Assembly: GCA_964036155.1 (NCBI GenBank)
Contig: OZ038422.1
Location: 74,113,201-74,177,200, forward strand
Direction: 5' to 3'
Origin: Diploscapter coronatus
Taxonomy: Eukaryota; Nematoda; Chromadorea; Rhabditida; Rhabditidae
Length of the DNA stretch: 64,000 nucleotides
Both the position numbers and the translations under genes were made by a program. The notes under the pieces are model-generated. The model worked only from the letters and a program-made list of their open reading frames with translations. It was not told the origin of the DNA and did no database searches. Shown one piece after another: positions 41,506-55,502 of the stretch (positions are counted from its first letter, which is position 1; each line of letters starts with the position of its first letter).

Positions 41506-44500
41506 CTTACCTATCATTCTCTTCAATGGGCTGTCCATTTACAGTCCAACTGAATTGAGGACTAGGGTTGCCGGTAGCGATGCACTTGACTTGGAATGGT
41601 CCTTCAGACCATTCGGCGTCCTGGAATTTAAAGAATAGCTATTGTTGGAAAATTAAGCTCTCTGGAAAAAGATGTAACATAGTATCGTAGTAATCTACGA
41701 AATAGTGAGGGTTGGTGAAAATAGCGATATAGCCTCATTTTTTCCAGATCACTGTAGTTCTGAACCTCTTTTTCGAAAAATAATAGGAGAAAAAAGAAGA
41801 CAGCAACTATAAAGGATCATTTTTCTCCATTCTATTTCGCACATGACTACGATAGTACAATTACTATTCCTTTAGATCGTTAAAAATAGAAATTAAAATT
41901 GGGGGTACCTCAAGAGGCTTGACCAACTCAGGTGCTGCATTGATGGGATTCGTTTCTCCTTCGATTCTTCTGACAGTTGCTTCGCACAAAGCTGATCCCA
42001 GTGCATTGACGGCGATGCATTGGATAAAGGTTTCGCCCAATTCCAATTCACACAAATCCAAAATAGCAATTCCGTCTTCGAATAGATATGTTCTCGTCCT
42101 AAAAATAGTATAATTTTCATATCTCTTCATAAATAAATGGAGCGACTTGATAGAAATGGTTTTTTATTTGCTAAGGAGAAAATTCCTACAAGCTTGGATA
42201 AATCGTGTTTCCATTCTCCTTCCAGATGATGTCGCCTGGCGGATTTGAGGCGACGATCGCCTTGAGGGTAACGCGATCGCTCTCCGTAGCAACGTCCTCG
42301 ATCGGTCTGACGAAGTGGGGCTGGCACTTGCTGTCGGCTTCGCTTATTTCCAATCCTGAATTTTAAATGAAAAGATGTCAGAAATGATATTTTAAGGTAC
42401 CGGTATCCTTTCGCACGATGCAGCTGCTTTCAGCAAGTCCGCGTTCATTCTCGGCAATGCAAGTGATGCGATGGCCCTCTTCAGTAATGTGATCCACTTC
42501 GATGATGGCAACTCCATCCTCATAAGTTCCTCTGAATAGGCGAATTTGTACAATTTGCTCATCTTTATCGGAAAGAAAATGCCTACTTTGGCTCAAACGG
42601 CTCCCCATCCAAGGTCCAATAGATATTGGGCAAGGGATTTCCGGTGACGATCGCCTTGAGCGTGTATCGGTCAGCCATGGTGAACACGTCCTTGAGTGGG
42701 ACGACGAAGTGAGGCTTCTGGGTGATTCCAGAAGAAGTCGTCGTCGACGTGGCTTCAGATTCAGATGCATCAGAGCGTCTCATCTTGCACGACGTCATCA
42801 CTCGACCTCTGTTGTTGAAAGCACTACATGTGATTTCCAGACGGTCTTCATCGATGTCGCTTATGCGGAGAATTGCAATACCATCCTCGAAAATCAGATG
42901 GTGTTTTCTGAAGATAAAATTTACCATATTATGACATTTTGAAAGAGTCCTAGCATCATAATATCGTAACCAGATGCATAATTATAGGAAAAGGTAAGGA
43001 TGATTTCCTTCCATGTTATTTTTATGTAACGGCCCCCTGTTCGGACTACCAACAGTTTACCCCCATCCAGTTATCTGATCTACCTACTTTTTTTTTTAAA
43101 ATCTTTTCATACCTCCCTTCTCTTCTCTTACAAAGAGTGGGTAGACAAGGCAAATAGATGTAGGTAGAATGTGGATAGTCGGAACAAGAGGCCTTATGCA
43201 ACTATATTACGACGTTAGATCTTTTCCGACTGAAATAATCTTACTCGTCCTCGTCGACTTTCTTTCCATTGACGGTCCACTCGACGTTGATGAGTGGTTT
43301 TGCCATCACAATAACCTTCAGCGTAAGACTATCGCCATAGTAGAACCCATCGTTCAGGGGCAAAATGAAAAAGGGACTCTAAAATGTTTAAAAATGAAAA
43401 TTTGATTTTAAATAGATTTTATACTTGTCCATCCTTCCATCTCTCTAGAGCTGGGAACGTCTGGGTGGTATCGCTGACGACTGGCTGCACCACAAGGACG
43501 TCCACATGGGTGTCGGCAATTTCCTTGTCGCAGATCACCTGCATTCGCACTTGTTCAACGCCGCGGTTGTCATCTGAAAAGTCATTTTCTTTCGATGATG
43601 AAATTTTTGGATGTTTGGTAATAATGAAATGCGAAATCACAGAATACGCTAGTTGGGTATATGCTTGAGAGGTGACTATGTGAAGACAGATATTACGAAT
43701 GGTGCATTTCTTCGTTAAGTTGGTTTTTTATTTGTAAATTCCAAAAATACATCCTCTTTTCATACCTTCAACAAAGACATAGCACGTCGTCGACTCCACG
43801 CCGAAATTGTTGGCGATGTTGCAAGTGTACGCTGCGCTGTCTTCCGCTTGCGTCGGGTCGATCTTCAGAATGGTGACTCCGTCTTCGCAGATGATTTGGT
43901 AGTGACTGAAAATTATATTGATTGCAAAAAATTCTCTTCAGTCACGATATCAAATTAGAAATTGGATATGATACTTTTAATGAGTAGATATTTCATGTTT
44001 TATTTCTAACAAATCAAAATGTTGGTTTTTTTTTTAATTTTCAATTACTATGTTTTCTAAAGACCATCTGATAGACACAACTCTCACCTCACGTCCACCA
44101 GCGTTCCATTCTTCTCCCATGTGACAGCCGGGAGTGGCTGTCCCGAAAATATGCATTTCAGGGTCAAAGTTTCGTTGGTCTAAAAGTAAATAAATGAATC
44201 CACTTCAATAATTTGATATATTTGTTTGTACCTGAGTGTAGATCTGCACTGGTAGTCTGCTGACGAATGTGGGTCCCGCGCCAGCGGCCGACGAACTCGA
44301 CTGAGAGATGAGGCTGGGCGAATCGGCACGACTCAACTCTCTCGGAGGATACTCTGCGGTCTCTTCTTCGGCTAAAAAACGTTGAATTGGGTCGAAATTG
44401 ATTTTTGTCAAATTGGCTTTCCAACATAATCATAGGAATAGAAGCGTTTTTGAAAGAATCATCTGTACCTGTAGGCTGGATCTGGTGCAGTTCACCGCAT

Positions 44501-47500
44501 GCATCGGCTTGCATGGGCACGGCACTCAGCTGGACATCGATGGCTTGTTGTTCAGCTAAAATTATTTTTAAACAACTAATAATAAGTCAACTTTTTCCCC
44601 ATTTTACCTGAGATGAGTTGAATCGAAGTCATCGTCCTGCGCGCTCCAGCCGAATTGGTAGCCTCGCAAACGAGCTGGCCCTCCCATTTGTGGCTAATCT
44701 TCGAGACGCAGAGCATGCACACTCCATCCTCGATTTGGATCGTGACGTCCTCCCTAAAATTCCCTTTAAAATATCTAATTTCTATACGAATTTCTTACAT
44801 TTGATTGTCGATCTTGTTGTCGTTCAGGTAGAACGATATCTTGGGCACTGGAATGCCCCGTACTGCGATATTCCAAACGAATTTCTCTCCTGGGATCAGG
44901 TCGTACTTCTCTTCAAACGCGGTGGCGAATTCTGGTGGAACGTAGGCATGGCTAGACGATAGAGAAGTCAGCGTGTCGGCTATCGTGGATGCTTCTAAAA
45001 TTTGAAATTAGAAAGCCGAATAATAGATATCGCTAATCTGGAAGGAATAAAATTATATTTCTGAATTAGTACATGAACAAATTGCATAAAGGAAAATTTG
45101 TTCATAATATAGCAATATTGCTACATTTAAAAGTTGCATGAATACCAACCATCGTCCTCGATGATTTCCGACAGAATGACAGCCGAGGTCTCGTCCTCGC
45201 CCCTTTTCACCAGTTCGACATGCATGTTGACGATGTTGGCTTCAGGGTTCGTGTCGACGTGCGCAATCAGCTTGACTTGTCTGGGTCGGCAGACAATCTG
45301 CTCCGCTTGCGACACTTCAACTGCGCGGTGGAAAATCAACTGTTCCGTGGTGTCGTGTGGCTTCAAACCAATGTCCTGTTCAAGTCTTGGAAGTTCTTTA
45401 AGCCCGTCCTCAGGCTTTCCTCCAGAGAGGTCTCTTGCTGCCTCCCTCTGGGCGACGTCGATCACCTGCTTCGAGATCTCATCGGCAATCTGCAATGACA
45501 TTTATTCTTCCTAATTGGTGCTAAATTTAGTCTATAGAATTTAGAGACATTCTAATACATATTTGCCAATAGTGGAGAAGAATAAATCGTTTCTTGCAAG
45601 ATAGCTCAATATTTTGTTTGCATGACTAATACTTTTTCAAGTGTTACACCCCCATCCTATGTGAACTGATGGTAATTCGAAATGCTTCATCCAGGATTTA
45701 AACCTGACTAAAAATATTCTTGCATATTGTACCTGATCTGCTGCCTTATGAAGCATTTCTTCGGCGTTTTCTGGGTGAACGTCTTCGGACTTCCTCAACT
45801 CCGCCGAGTCTCTCTGCTGCGACGATCTCACGGACTCGGCAGTGGTGAGTGAAGTGCGTTCCGCCATTTCTGCATCGACGGACTCCTTGAATTGTTCGGC
45901 GTTCAAGGAGACGTCCACCTCGGGTTCTTCGCTGATGGATTGAGTGATCACTTCGGGCACTTAAACAATACAGAATAAATCTCGAAAAAGAAACAATTTT
46001 GCCGCTTTGATGAAAAACCTATACTTTTTAATAAAATTTTAATTTGGAAAATTGGAATATTTTATGATGGAAGAGTGAAAGACTTCGAACTAAAAAAAAA
46101 CGTGACTATAATAGCACTTACAGATGACTTTGATCTTTGTTACTGTAGTATAGGTGCCGTCGAGAATGACACCATACTCTCCAGCATCAGAGGGCTGCAC
46201 GTTGCGAATCGTCAGCGAGTGCGTGTGTCCATCGGAGTTCAACTCGGTTCTGTCAGAGGCTGGCCCTCCGCTGACCGGACCCTTGTTCTAAAATTGGAAC
46301 CTCTTGTTTAAAATAGAAAATTCATTTATTCAATATCTGTCACCCTGCCTATTTTTAAAATAGGGTTTCAATAATTAGGTCACAAATTTAAATTGTTCTA
46401 GAAATTTATGGTATAATGTTAAAAATAAAGTGATGTTCGTTCTAAACATTCTGTCATGTTTTTGGCGAAGGAAAGCAGAGCCACGACATGAGTCAGAATG
46501 TTACAGAACCATTCACAGCCACGAGCAAGAGTTGGGACATGCTCCAAATAGCTCATTTCGAAAATTAGATCGAAATGGGCCTAAAATCGACACGGTATAG
46601 CGCCTTGGTCACGTTCACTGATAACTTGCAACCACTGTGCAGGGAAAAGTTCTTTATTAATGGAAATGAGAGTGTCTATTTTAATGTAAAAATATTCAGT
46701 TTTTTGTCAAAAAATATACGAATATAATGAAAACTAACGTGTCTCCATTCGATGTTGTACTGAACAGCTAACGTTTCGCATTTGATGGTGGCAGCAGCAC
46801 CCTGAGGGACGTTGGTCTCTTGAATTTCATCTTCACCTAAATTTTTATTTGCCTTTTCATTTTTAATTTTATTTAGATAATTTATATCGATAGTCAGCCA
46901 ATACAGTACACATTTTCACAAATTTACGAAGCATTTATTTATTTACAACTTTATTTGAATTGCACACAAATAATTTATTCGCCGATATCCTACAGATATA
47001 AGATATTTCCTTTAGAAATACATATGAAACGTTGATTGAAATTAGAATTTGAAAGATACTGTAGCTGGAAGCGTAGTGTAATATATGGAAATGGCAGTAC
47101 AATGAATGGATATTTAATACTGACAATGAAACATTTGAACTTTGGATAAATCGTATTAGGCAATGGTTATTGAAAGCTCACACTTCTATCAAGCAGTTTG
47201 ATCTTACCGAGTTCTCTCAAATTGCAAACTCTATTCATGTACAAATCAGACACTTTAATTTGAGAAAATACAGTGATTATTAGAACCTAAAAATCATGCT
47301 TAATGCAGACTAGAATTAGAAATGCGTTTTCGTTTGAGTCCCATTAGGGACGTTGTCATGTTATCGACAGCCAAGTGGGCCACGCGGAACTCTGTGTTAG
47401 CGATGCAAACCGAGTACAGACCGGAATCATCCGGCTGGGTGTCATGGATAACCAAGTAATGCTTCAGGCCATTCACAACATGCTCAGCTTTAGATGGGTT

Positions 47501-50500
47501 TTCGAAAGTCATTGTTTGACCGTCCTTCATCCACGAGAGCTCCCGTCGTTCCTGTCCCTGCTCCAGCTCGCAGGCAATCGTCGCAGTGCTGCCTGGCGGT
47601 ACGAGATACTCCTGCACGTCTTCGTCCTCGCTCTCAGTTCCAGACGCGATCACGGTAACCTCCTTCTCGTCAATCCTCTCTAAAAATTGACAAACATGGA
47701 GATGGAGTTCAATTTCCAGAATACCTTCAACAACAAGTGTGATGGGAACGCATTGCTCTCCTAGAACGGCGACGTACGTTCCTTGATCCGAGCACTTTGT
47801 GTCGGTGAAGAGAATTCGGTGATACCCGTCGGGGGTTGTGTCCAGCCGAATTCGATCTCCAAGTGGATCGAATGGCCTACGGTCCTTCATCCAATGCACA
47901 TTTTCTCCCAGCTGACTGACCAAGCAGCTGATTACTGTGGGCTGACCCTCCATGACAAATTGCGTCTGGGGAGGGGTCAGGATGTAGGCTGTCGTATCAG
48001 GATGCTCATCCACAGCCAAGTACGCGACTGGGAACATTTCATTATTGACTTTCAAGCTGTACAAGTCATTGTCCTGCATGTCCACGTTGGTGATTATCAG
48101 AACCTCGAGCAAATCATGGCTAATTCTGTCGAGTTTGCCAGGAATCCGGTCGAGTTTATTGTTGCCTCGATACCATTCAATATGAGAGTTTTGTGGCAGG
48201 TAATTGTTCAATTCGCAAGTGATTGTTGCTGTTGACCCCAATTTGATCACGTAACTTGGAATATTGATGCTCGTCGTACTCAAAGTGTTGCCATCTTCTG
48301 TCAGTGAGGTTTGTGATTCTTTCAGAGACGGTTGCGATGGCAGGGACTTTCTTTCATCTTGAGTCGATTCGGAAACGGTAACATTGAATTGGACTGAATT
48401 GACGCGGCTTTCGTCCTCGACACTCTGGTACATCAAGGGGGTGTCGGCTTCAGGAAGGCTCATTTGCACCTCGCCCCAGGGAATTTCTTCCAGACTTGCG
48501 TAGATATTGTCATGCACGCTTCTGGCGACGATCGACACTGTAATTCCAGTTCTGGGCTGAAGATCATCGGATTTCGATCGATCCGTCGCGTAATTCCTGC
48601 TTTGGTTTTGTCGGAAGCTGATTTCCTCCACATCTTCTTCGTCAGAGAGAATCGTCAATGAAGTGAAGTCAATTTGCTCGTCAATGATTCGGATGAAGAT
48701 GTTGTAAAATTCGGGCTCTGCCTCAATATCGATGTCGAATGAGTTGTCTGCAGAAATTGTGGCCGAAATTATCTTCTTAACGTTGAACGCGATCACGGCG
48801 ATAATTCGCTTTCGCTGCCCAGCCTTGACAAATGCGAATCCAACTTCAGTGTCGCAAGGCCTCACGGTATTTTCTGTTGTGTCCTCAGTGATGCTTGAAT
48901 CCGACAACAAGTCGGTTTCTCGTAGCGTAATCTTTTGCACCGAGACTTCTTCATTCGATTGAGTTTTCACCGAGGAGCCCATTTGTGACAACTGACCTTC
49001 TTCGAGGACCATCGTTTCGTTTGAAGGGAACTGCTTCTTCATATCGATTTTTCCTGATCCCGAGTCCTTCGGCTCAATCTCGGAAACCAGACTTTCTCGG
49101 CTGATGGCGATCGATGCCTCATGAATGTCCTCATTCGATCCAAGATTAGTCAATTCGACGTTGACTATGACATTTTCGATGAGCTCTTCTTCGTCCACGT
49201 TTTCTAACCTTGGTGAAGCCGAAGTCCTCTTCTGCGATGAAGTATCGAAGATCCGTGCACCTCCGCGGAAAACCGAGTCCGTATCTGTATGGGTGTCCTC
49301 GGATTCTTCGCATGTCATATTGATTGAGGGAATGTCGTCGGGAACGAATCGATTTATTCGAGAAGTTTGACTAAGGGGAATAATTTCTGATGCTGATAAT
49401 CGTTGATTATTCCAAAATGATGCGTCACAGCTGGCAACCGCCATCTTTGTAAGATTCACCTCATTTTTCGGCAGCTCAGTTTTCTCAGGAGCCAGGAATA
49501 TCGGCGTCTCCAATCTATTCGGGTCGGACTTCGAGGATTCTGACGAAATTTTTCGTTTTGAATCACCGACCGGAGATTTGGACTTGTCAGATTTTTCTTT
49601 CTTTTTCTTCTTCAAGTGGGACCACGGGCTGAGCTCGTTGAAATTCTTCAAAGCTTCGATCGCCTCATTCAAGTAGCCTTTTTTCTTCGGCTCATCTTTA
49701 GAAGATGGAACTTCGTCATAAATCGGGCTGCTTGTCAATTCACGGTCGTCTTTGATTCTCAGGGCCGTATCAGTCGATCGAGTCCTCTTTGTGCGTCGTG
49801 GTGGAACTGGAGGAGTCTCGATGATTTCAGGGACTGGCATAAGTTCCCTTTCAGTTTCAGGAATCTGGTCTCCACTTATGGTTCGGCGCTTGCGAGGCGG
49901 TGCAACTGGGGTGAAATTTGCTGTGGTCGTTGACCGTTGGACTTCGGCTTCTTCATCAACGATGAATGTCAACCTTGCTGCCTCGGAATCGTCGATGAAA
50001 GGTGTCCCTTCATTTGGCTCTCCAGGGGAGTATCGCCAAGTCTCGTCGGATGTCGTGTAGATGATAGAGCTGTGCTGGGTCGAGGTCTCCATTCCAGGAA
50101 TTGACGGCTTCTTGTAGACCATGATTCCAGTGATGCTCTCCGACAGCGAGGCTCTGTGGAATAAAACGTCGACACTTTCATCTGATTTGATTTTTCTTTC
50201 TTTATCAAGTTGCTCGATCGAAGGACTCTTCTTTCCAATGATGTAGAACGGCTGTCCTTTGCTCATTTTTGGAGATAATTTTGGGGATTCAGGAGTTGTG
50301 ACGGGTTGTAGCAATTCCTTTTCGGCGCTTTGTTGCTTTGAAATAACTTTTGAATTTTCTTCAACTTTCTGGTCTGGTTTTCGGATCATCTCTGGTTTTT
50401 TTGGAGGTAAGACGGGAGTGGTCGGCAGACTGGCTTCAAGCATGTCACGCTGGATCTGGAGACGTAATTCCTCTTCTCTACGCTCCCTTTCAAGGCGCTC

Positions 50501-53500
50501 CATTTCCTCCCACATTTCTTCCTGCTCTTCTTGCTGACGGTGGATGGCAGCTTGCATCTTCATCTGCTCGTATTCTAGTTTCTGCTGCATTCGACGTTTA
50601 TTTTCAAACTCCCTGTTAGCTAAGTCCTCAATTTCGTCTTGGCGCTCTTTACGGATCTCTTGAATCTCGTGCTGGATTTCCTCGATCATCTCCTGTTCCT
50701 TCTGAATAATTTTTTGTGCTTCGAGCTCTCGTTTCTTTGCGAGATGCATAACGTTCACGATACTGGTGACGTGCTTTCGGACCTTCTGCAAAACCTCCAT
50801 GACGGCATCAGCACCTTGGGGAGTTAGTTTCTTCTGGCAATAAGCTCGGATCACATTAATTTCGTTATTGATTTTTACGAAGAGATCGTGCAACTCTTGC
50901 TTCTTTGCTTCGTTCGCTCCGACTCCTCCCATCTGGTCATTAATCATTTCCTCCAAGCAGCTCAGCTGTTCCTTGATATTGCTAGTGACAGGTGTCATTC
51001 GCATGTATTCCATGCTTGGGACGCGTTTGATTTTGGGCGTAACTGATTCAGGCCGCAAATTCTTCGGCCTCGGAGCGTTGTCTGATCTCGGCAATGGTGC
51101 CGACTGGGCTTCAGAAATTTCGAAGACCTCAACGTCTTCCATAAGAGACTCCTCAATTTCGTTCAATTTCATCTTTAGCAAACGGATAGGTTCAGTCATT
51201 TGACGGCGTTCTTCCTCGATTGAAAACTTTCTGCCGGGATTCAGAATCATGTTTGCTAACGTAGTCCGCATAAGCTCTTCGTTTGCTTCTGCCTGAGCTT
51301 TAGTGATCGGCTTTTGGAGCATCAACTGTTCAGAGACACGGAAAATTGCCTCTTCGATTGACTTCGCATCATCAGATCGCTCCGAAATGGGATCCTTCCG
51401 ATCGGAATACGACTGGCTGATACTCTTCAATTGAAGCTCGACTTGAGCTGCAATTCTCTCGATTTCCTTCATTCGGCTTTTCTCCAATGAGCTGTCTTTT
51501 TCGACGAAGACGATTTGCTTATTTTCTGATGACTCGGATAGTTTTACAGTGGTCTGAGTTTTTCTTGGTTTCGCCTGCATGATTGGGGATTCAATTTTCA
51601 ATGAAGTGACTGTTCGATTTTCCTTTTCCAAGCTGCCATCCTTCTTGGTGATTGCAGGTTTGTCGACTTGTTTCACCGAGAGTCCGATTTCTTGTCCTTT
51701 GTAGGACAATTTCATCGGCAGATCAGGTATTCTTGGCCCGTCATTCGACAGACTTGAGGCATTTGAAGAGCGACGTTGATCGAGGCTGCTTGCGACTGAT
51801 AATTTTATTGCATCCGATTCTATCGGGTACGATTCGATACTACCGATGGATTTTCTCTGGTTGCTGAAGAATAGGTCGGTCGTCGAGGTTGCAACTTCAG
51901 CACGTTGCTCTCGAGAGGGCTGTGACATCTTTCGATCACGAGCCTCAACAACGGTCTCATTCGTACCGTTTGGATTGTGCATTTTCACATGGGCGTAGAG
52001 TTTCTCGTTGATCGGTCGTGAGTCTCGCACGCTCACGACCGTTTCCGCATTCTCGAAATACTTGCGAAATGCGTAGTGCTCAATTTCATCCATGTCGCTG
52101 GATTCTGAGCCTGAAACGAAATTGGTCAACATGCCATGAAACTAAAATGGATTGAATATGGGAAAGAAATGGCTATCGAAAGTCAAGCCAACAAAAGGAA
52201 GCCGATCCGTGAAAGTTCTAGAGAAAGTGTAAGTGTGTGTGTGGCATGGGAAGGCGTTCTCGAAATCGGGCTAGAGTTTAAAAGATTCGATCAATGTAAT
52301 TCGATACGCTCATATCCAGGACGCCGCACATGCCACACGTTTCATCCCCTCTCTAAACACACATAGGTAAAGAAAAGCAGTCATCAGTCACACGCACAGA
52401 GTCATAGCAGCACAAGCCACAAAACAAAACGTAGTAATAACCGAAAGGATATGTATACGTCTATTTTACTCTGTTTCTTACTAAAAATGATTTGAAAATT
52501 TGTACAAAGTGTTTTCGAGTAAAAATGTTAGAGTTGTAAGGAGGAAATGTTAAAATTCTTTGGAAAAATTGTCTGAAATGTTGTAACTAATAAGAGATAG
52601 AATATTTATGATATTCGAACGAACGCATCAATCAATCAACGTTTCATTTTGTAGTTTGTTCGTGCATTGTGCGTCGACAATACCGATACTTTTTCTTTAC
52701 TCACTATGCAATGTCTTCCGAGTGGTTACAATTTTCATATGATCATTTTTGCTGACTGACTATCGATACCCTGTTTGAAGCAGTTATTGCAAAATGACTA
52801 ACCTATAACTTTGAAGAAGCAACTAGTCATGGCACGCCCGTTGACGTTGACGGCCTCGCAGGAGTATTCTCCTTCGTCTTCAAGAAGAACCTTGAGGATT
52901 TTCAGAATGCAAATGCCATCTTCGTAGAGAATTTCGTATTCCCTGAAAGTTAAAGAAGGTACTTTTCCAAAATTTCTATTCTTACTCATTAGGCTTGATC
53001 TCATCCCCGTCGACCCTCCAGACGAAATCCGGAGTCGGAGTGCCCATGCAGATGCATTTCAGTTGGGCGGTGTTTCCAACCACCGCGCTATTATCCTGCA
53101 GTTGACGGAAGAACTTCGGTGGCTGATTTCCAATGGCACTCGAGGACTCCTCCAACGACTGGCTGGTCTCTGCGTCAATGAACTTGTCCTCGTCGATCGG
53201 GCGGTTGACGGAGGCGACGATCTCCACCGCCTGATCTGGGCAATTGGCCTCCACCTCGACAAAGACCGCGGTGACGTTGCGATCGTTCTCGTCCGTGAAA
53301 CGGGATCGACGCAACCAGACCTGCTGTTCTCGTCTCTCAGGAGGCTGTTCGTATACGAGATGCGCCAAATTGATATCGGCCGCTTCATCGGTGTTGCTCT
53401 CGTATTCGATCACCAGCTGCTGATGACTGGTATCGCCTTGTTTCATCAAGCTGACGGACACATTTTCGAGTTTCAACTTGCTAGCAGTTGCGGCGACTTG

Positions 53501-55463
53501 AAGCAATTCTGGGATAATCGCATCGGCATCCATGATAGTCAACACCTGCTCATTCTCTTCGTCTTGTCGTACCACCTCAACGTTTGTGACCGAGGATGCT
53601 TCATGGTCTGATGCCAATTTCTTGACTTTTCTCAAACTCCAAGTTATTGCATTTTGGAAGTTTTGCGATAGCCCCTCTAGAACGACTATACGATGTTCTG
53701 CATTTGCTGATTTCTTGGACTCGGCCTTCAGTAGAGTGTCCACGTTTGAAGAAGTTGACGGCTTTTGAAGAATTGTGTCGATGTCGATGAATTTCAACGG
53801 TGAAACAGCTGTGTTGAGATGCATCTTGTACTGTTCGACGGTGGGCTCGAGAACAGTGACCAGATGCTCGTAGTGGACTGGCGCTTGACGCACCTCGATG
53901 GTAGCTGATTCATCGTTGACGTGCTGTTCCTTCAAAGACATGGCAGTGCTCATCATTCGGTTGACTGCTTCCTGAGGCGACATGTTGTTCGCGGCATGCA
54001 CCAACTCGTACTCTTCTTCGATTTTTTTGACCTGAAAATTTCAGAGTGTAAAATTGCATGACGATTTCAAATATATCTAGCTTTTCATTCAGAAAGATTG
54101 GTTTGAAAGGAGAAAGACGCGTCCTTACTTCAAAACGGTAATTCTTACCTTTTCTTCATAGGACATCATTGGCTGTCGTACCACCTCGGCTTCTTCAGAT
54201 GGCATGGTTTTCTTGTCGACTGGAACGATGATCGTCTCTTCAGGCTGAAAATGAAATTTTCCCTTGGAACATATAAGAAAAATTGTTCTGATATTAATTG
54301 ACTGTAGATTTTTACCTGCGTAGGGATAAAGGGCTTTTCGAAGATCTAAATTTGTATTGTTTACATTGACGTTGAGAAATTTCCCATACCTGGCTCATCA
54401 TGCCCTCAACAAAAGATTCAGCGAACTTCGTAGCAACGCGAATCTCTTCTTCGCTGGGCTCGCGTTTCTCTCTCTGGCCTGGCAAAACCTCTTGTGGTAA
54501 TCCTTGTTCGACCGGCGGAATTAACTTTTGTGGTTCTTCTGAAAATATTCTACTCTTGTTTAGAACAAGAAATCTAATAAAAGAGTTGGATGGTGTATGA
54601 AGAAAGGAGGGATAATGTTATTTTCAAGAGACCCTTCTTTTACCATTATAATATCACGTTACAATGTTAAGAAGTTTACAGATATTTGCCAGAGTTCTCA
54701 AAGGGAGTTTCATGAGATCGTCATACCTTGAGAGTCGGTGACTTGAAGAGTTGGGACTTCAATCTTGAGAGGTTGATCTTCGGCAGTCTTGATTCCTTGC
54801 TGCTCAGCTATTTCTAAATTTATAACGTTTTTTTTGGAAACTAATGAAAACAGTGATAAGATCTCTTGGAGTAGTTCATGAGTTTCGAAATACACAAATT
54901 TCATAAGCTCGTGCTGTACTACTTTTATAAATGGGAGAATTTTTCTTAATTTCGAGCTAGGAAGAGAATTTACCTTTCGTCACCACACTAAGTCTGATAG
55001 ACTGGACCGTCGTTCCATGCGTGTTTGTGGCATGGATGTAATAGTTTCCGGCGTGCTGGAGCTCGGCCTTCTTCAGAGTCAGAGAGGCGACTCCTTTCTC
55101 GTAGGCCATTGAAATGGTTCTGAATATTTTATTTTTGAAACTCCTATGATTTGAAAAATATTTACTCGGTCACAGTGATCTTGTTCTCGCCCTGATACCA
55201 CTCAACGAAGGGCGTTGGGTTGCCACGAATCACAGCGCTCATTTTGACAGTTCCGTTTTCGATGACAGTGTAAGTGTCAGTCTGTACTTCGAGGGACGGA
55301 GCCACGATCGTATCGCTCATGACCGTCTCGAAGTCGGATTCCTGCAAAATTTTTCTTCAGGATCTATGATATTGGGTCATATATGGAATACAAGGCTGCA
55401 TACGCTTTGCAAGTGCGAAAAATCAAGCCACGCCCTCTTCGAAAATCAACTGCTCAACAAAAT

Positions 55464-55502
<39 letters not shown>

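Noticed and set aside
46440..46515. Imperfect inverted repeat (CATTCTGTCATGT and ACATGAGTCAGAATG)
   Set aside because: Arms differ by an indel, are short, and have no target duplication; likely chance in AT-rich intron DNA.
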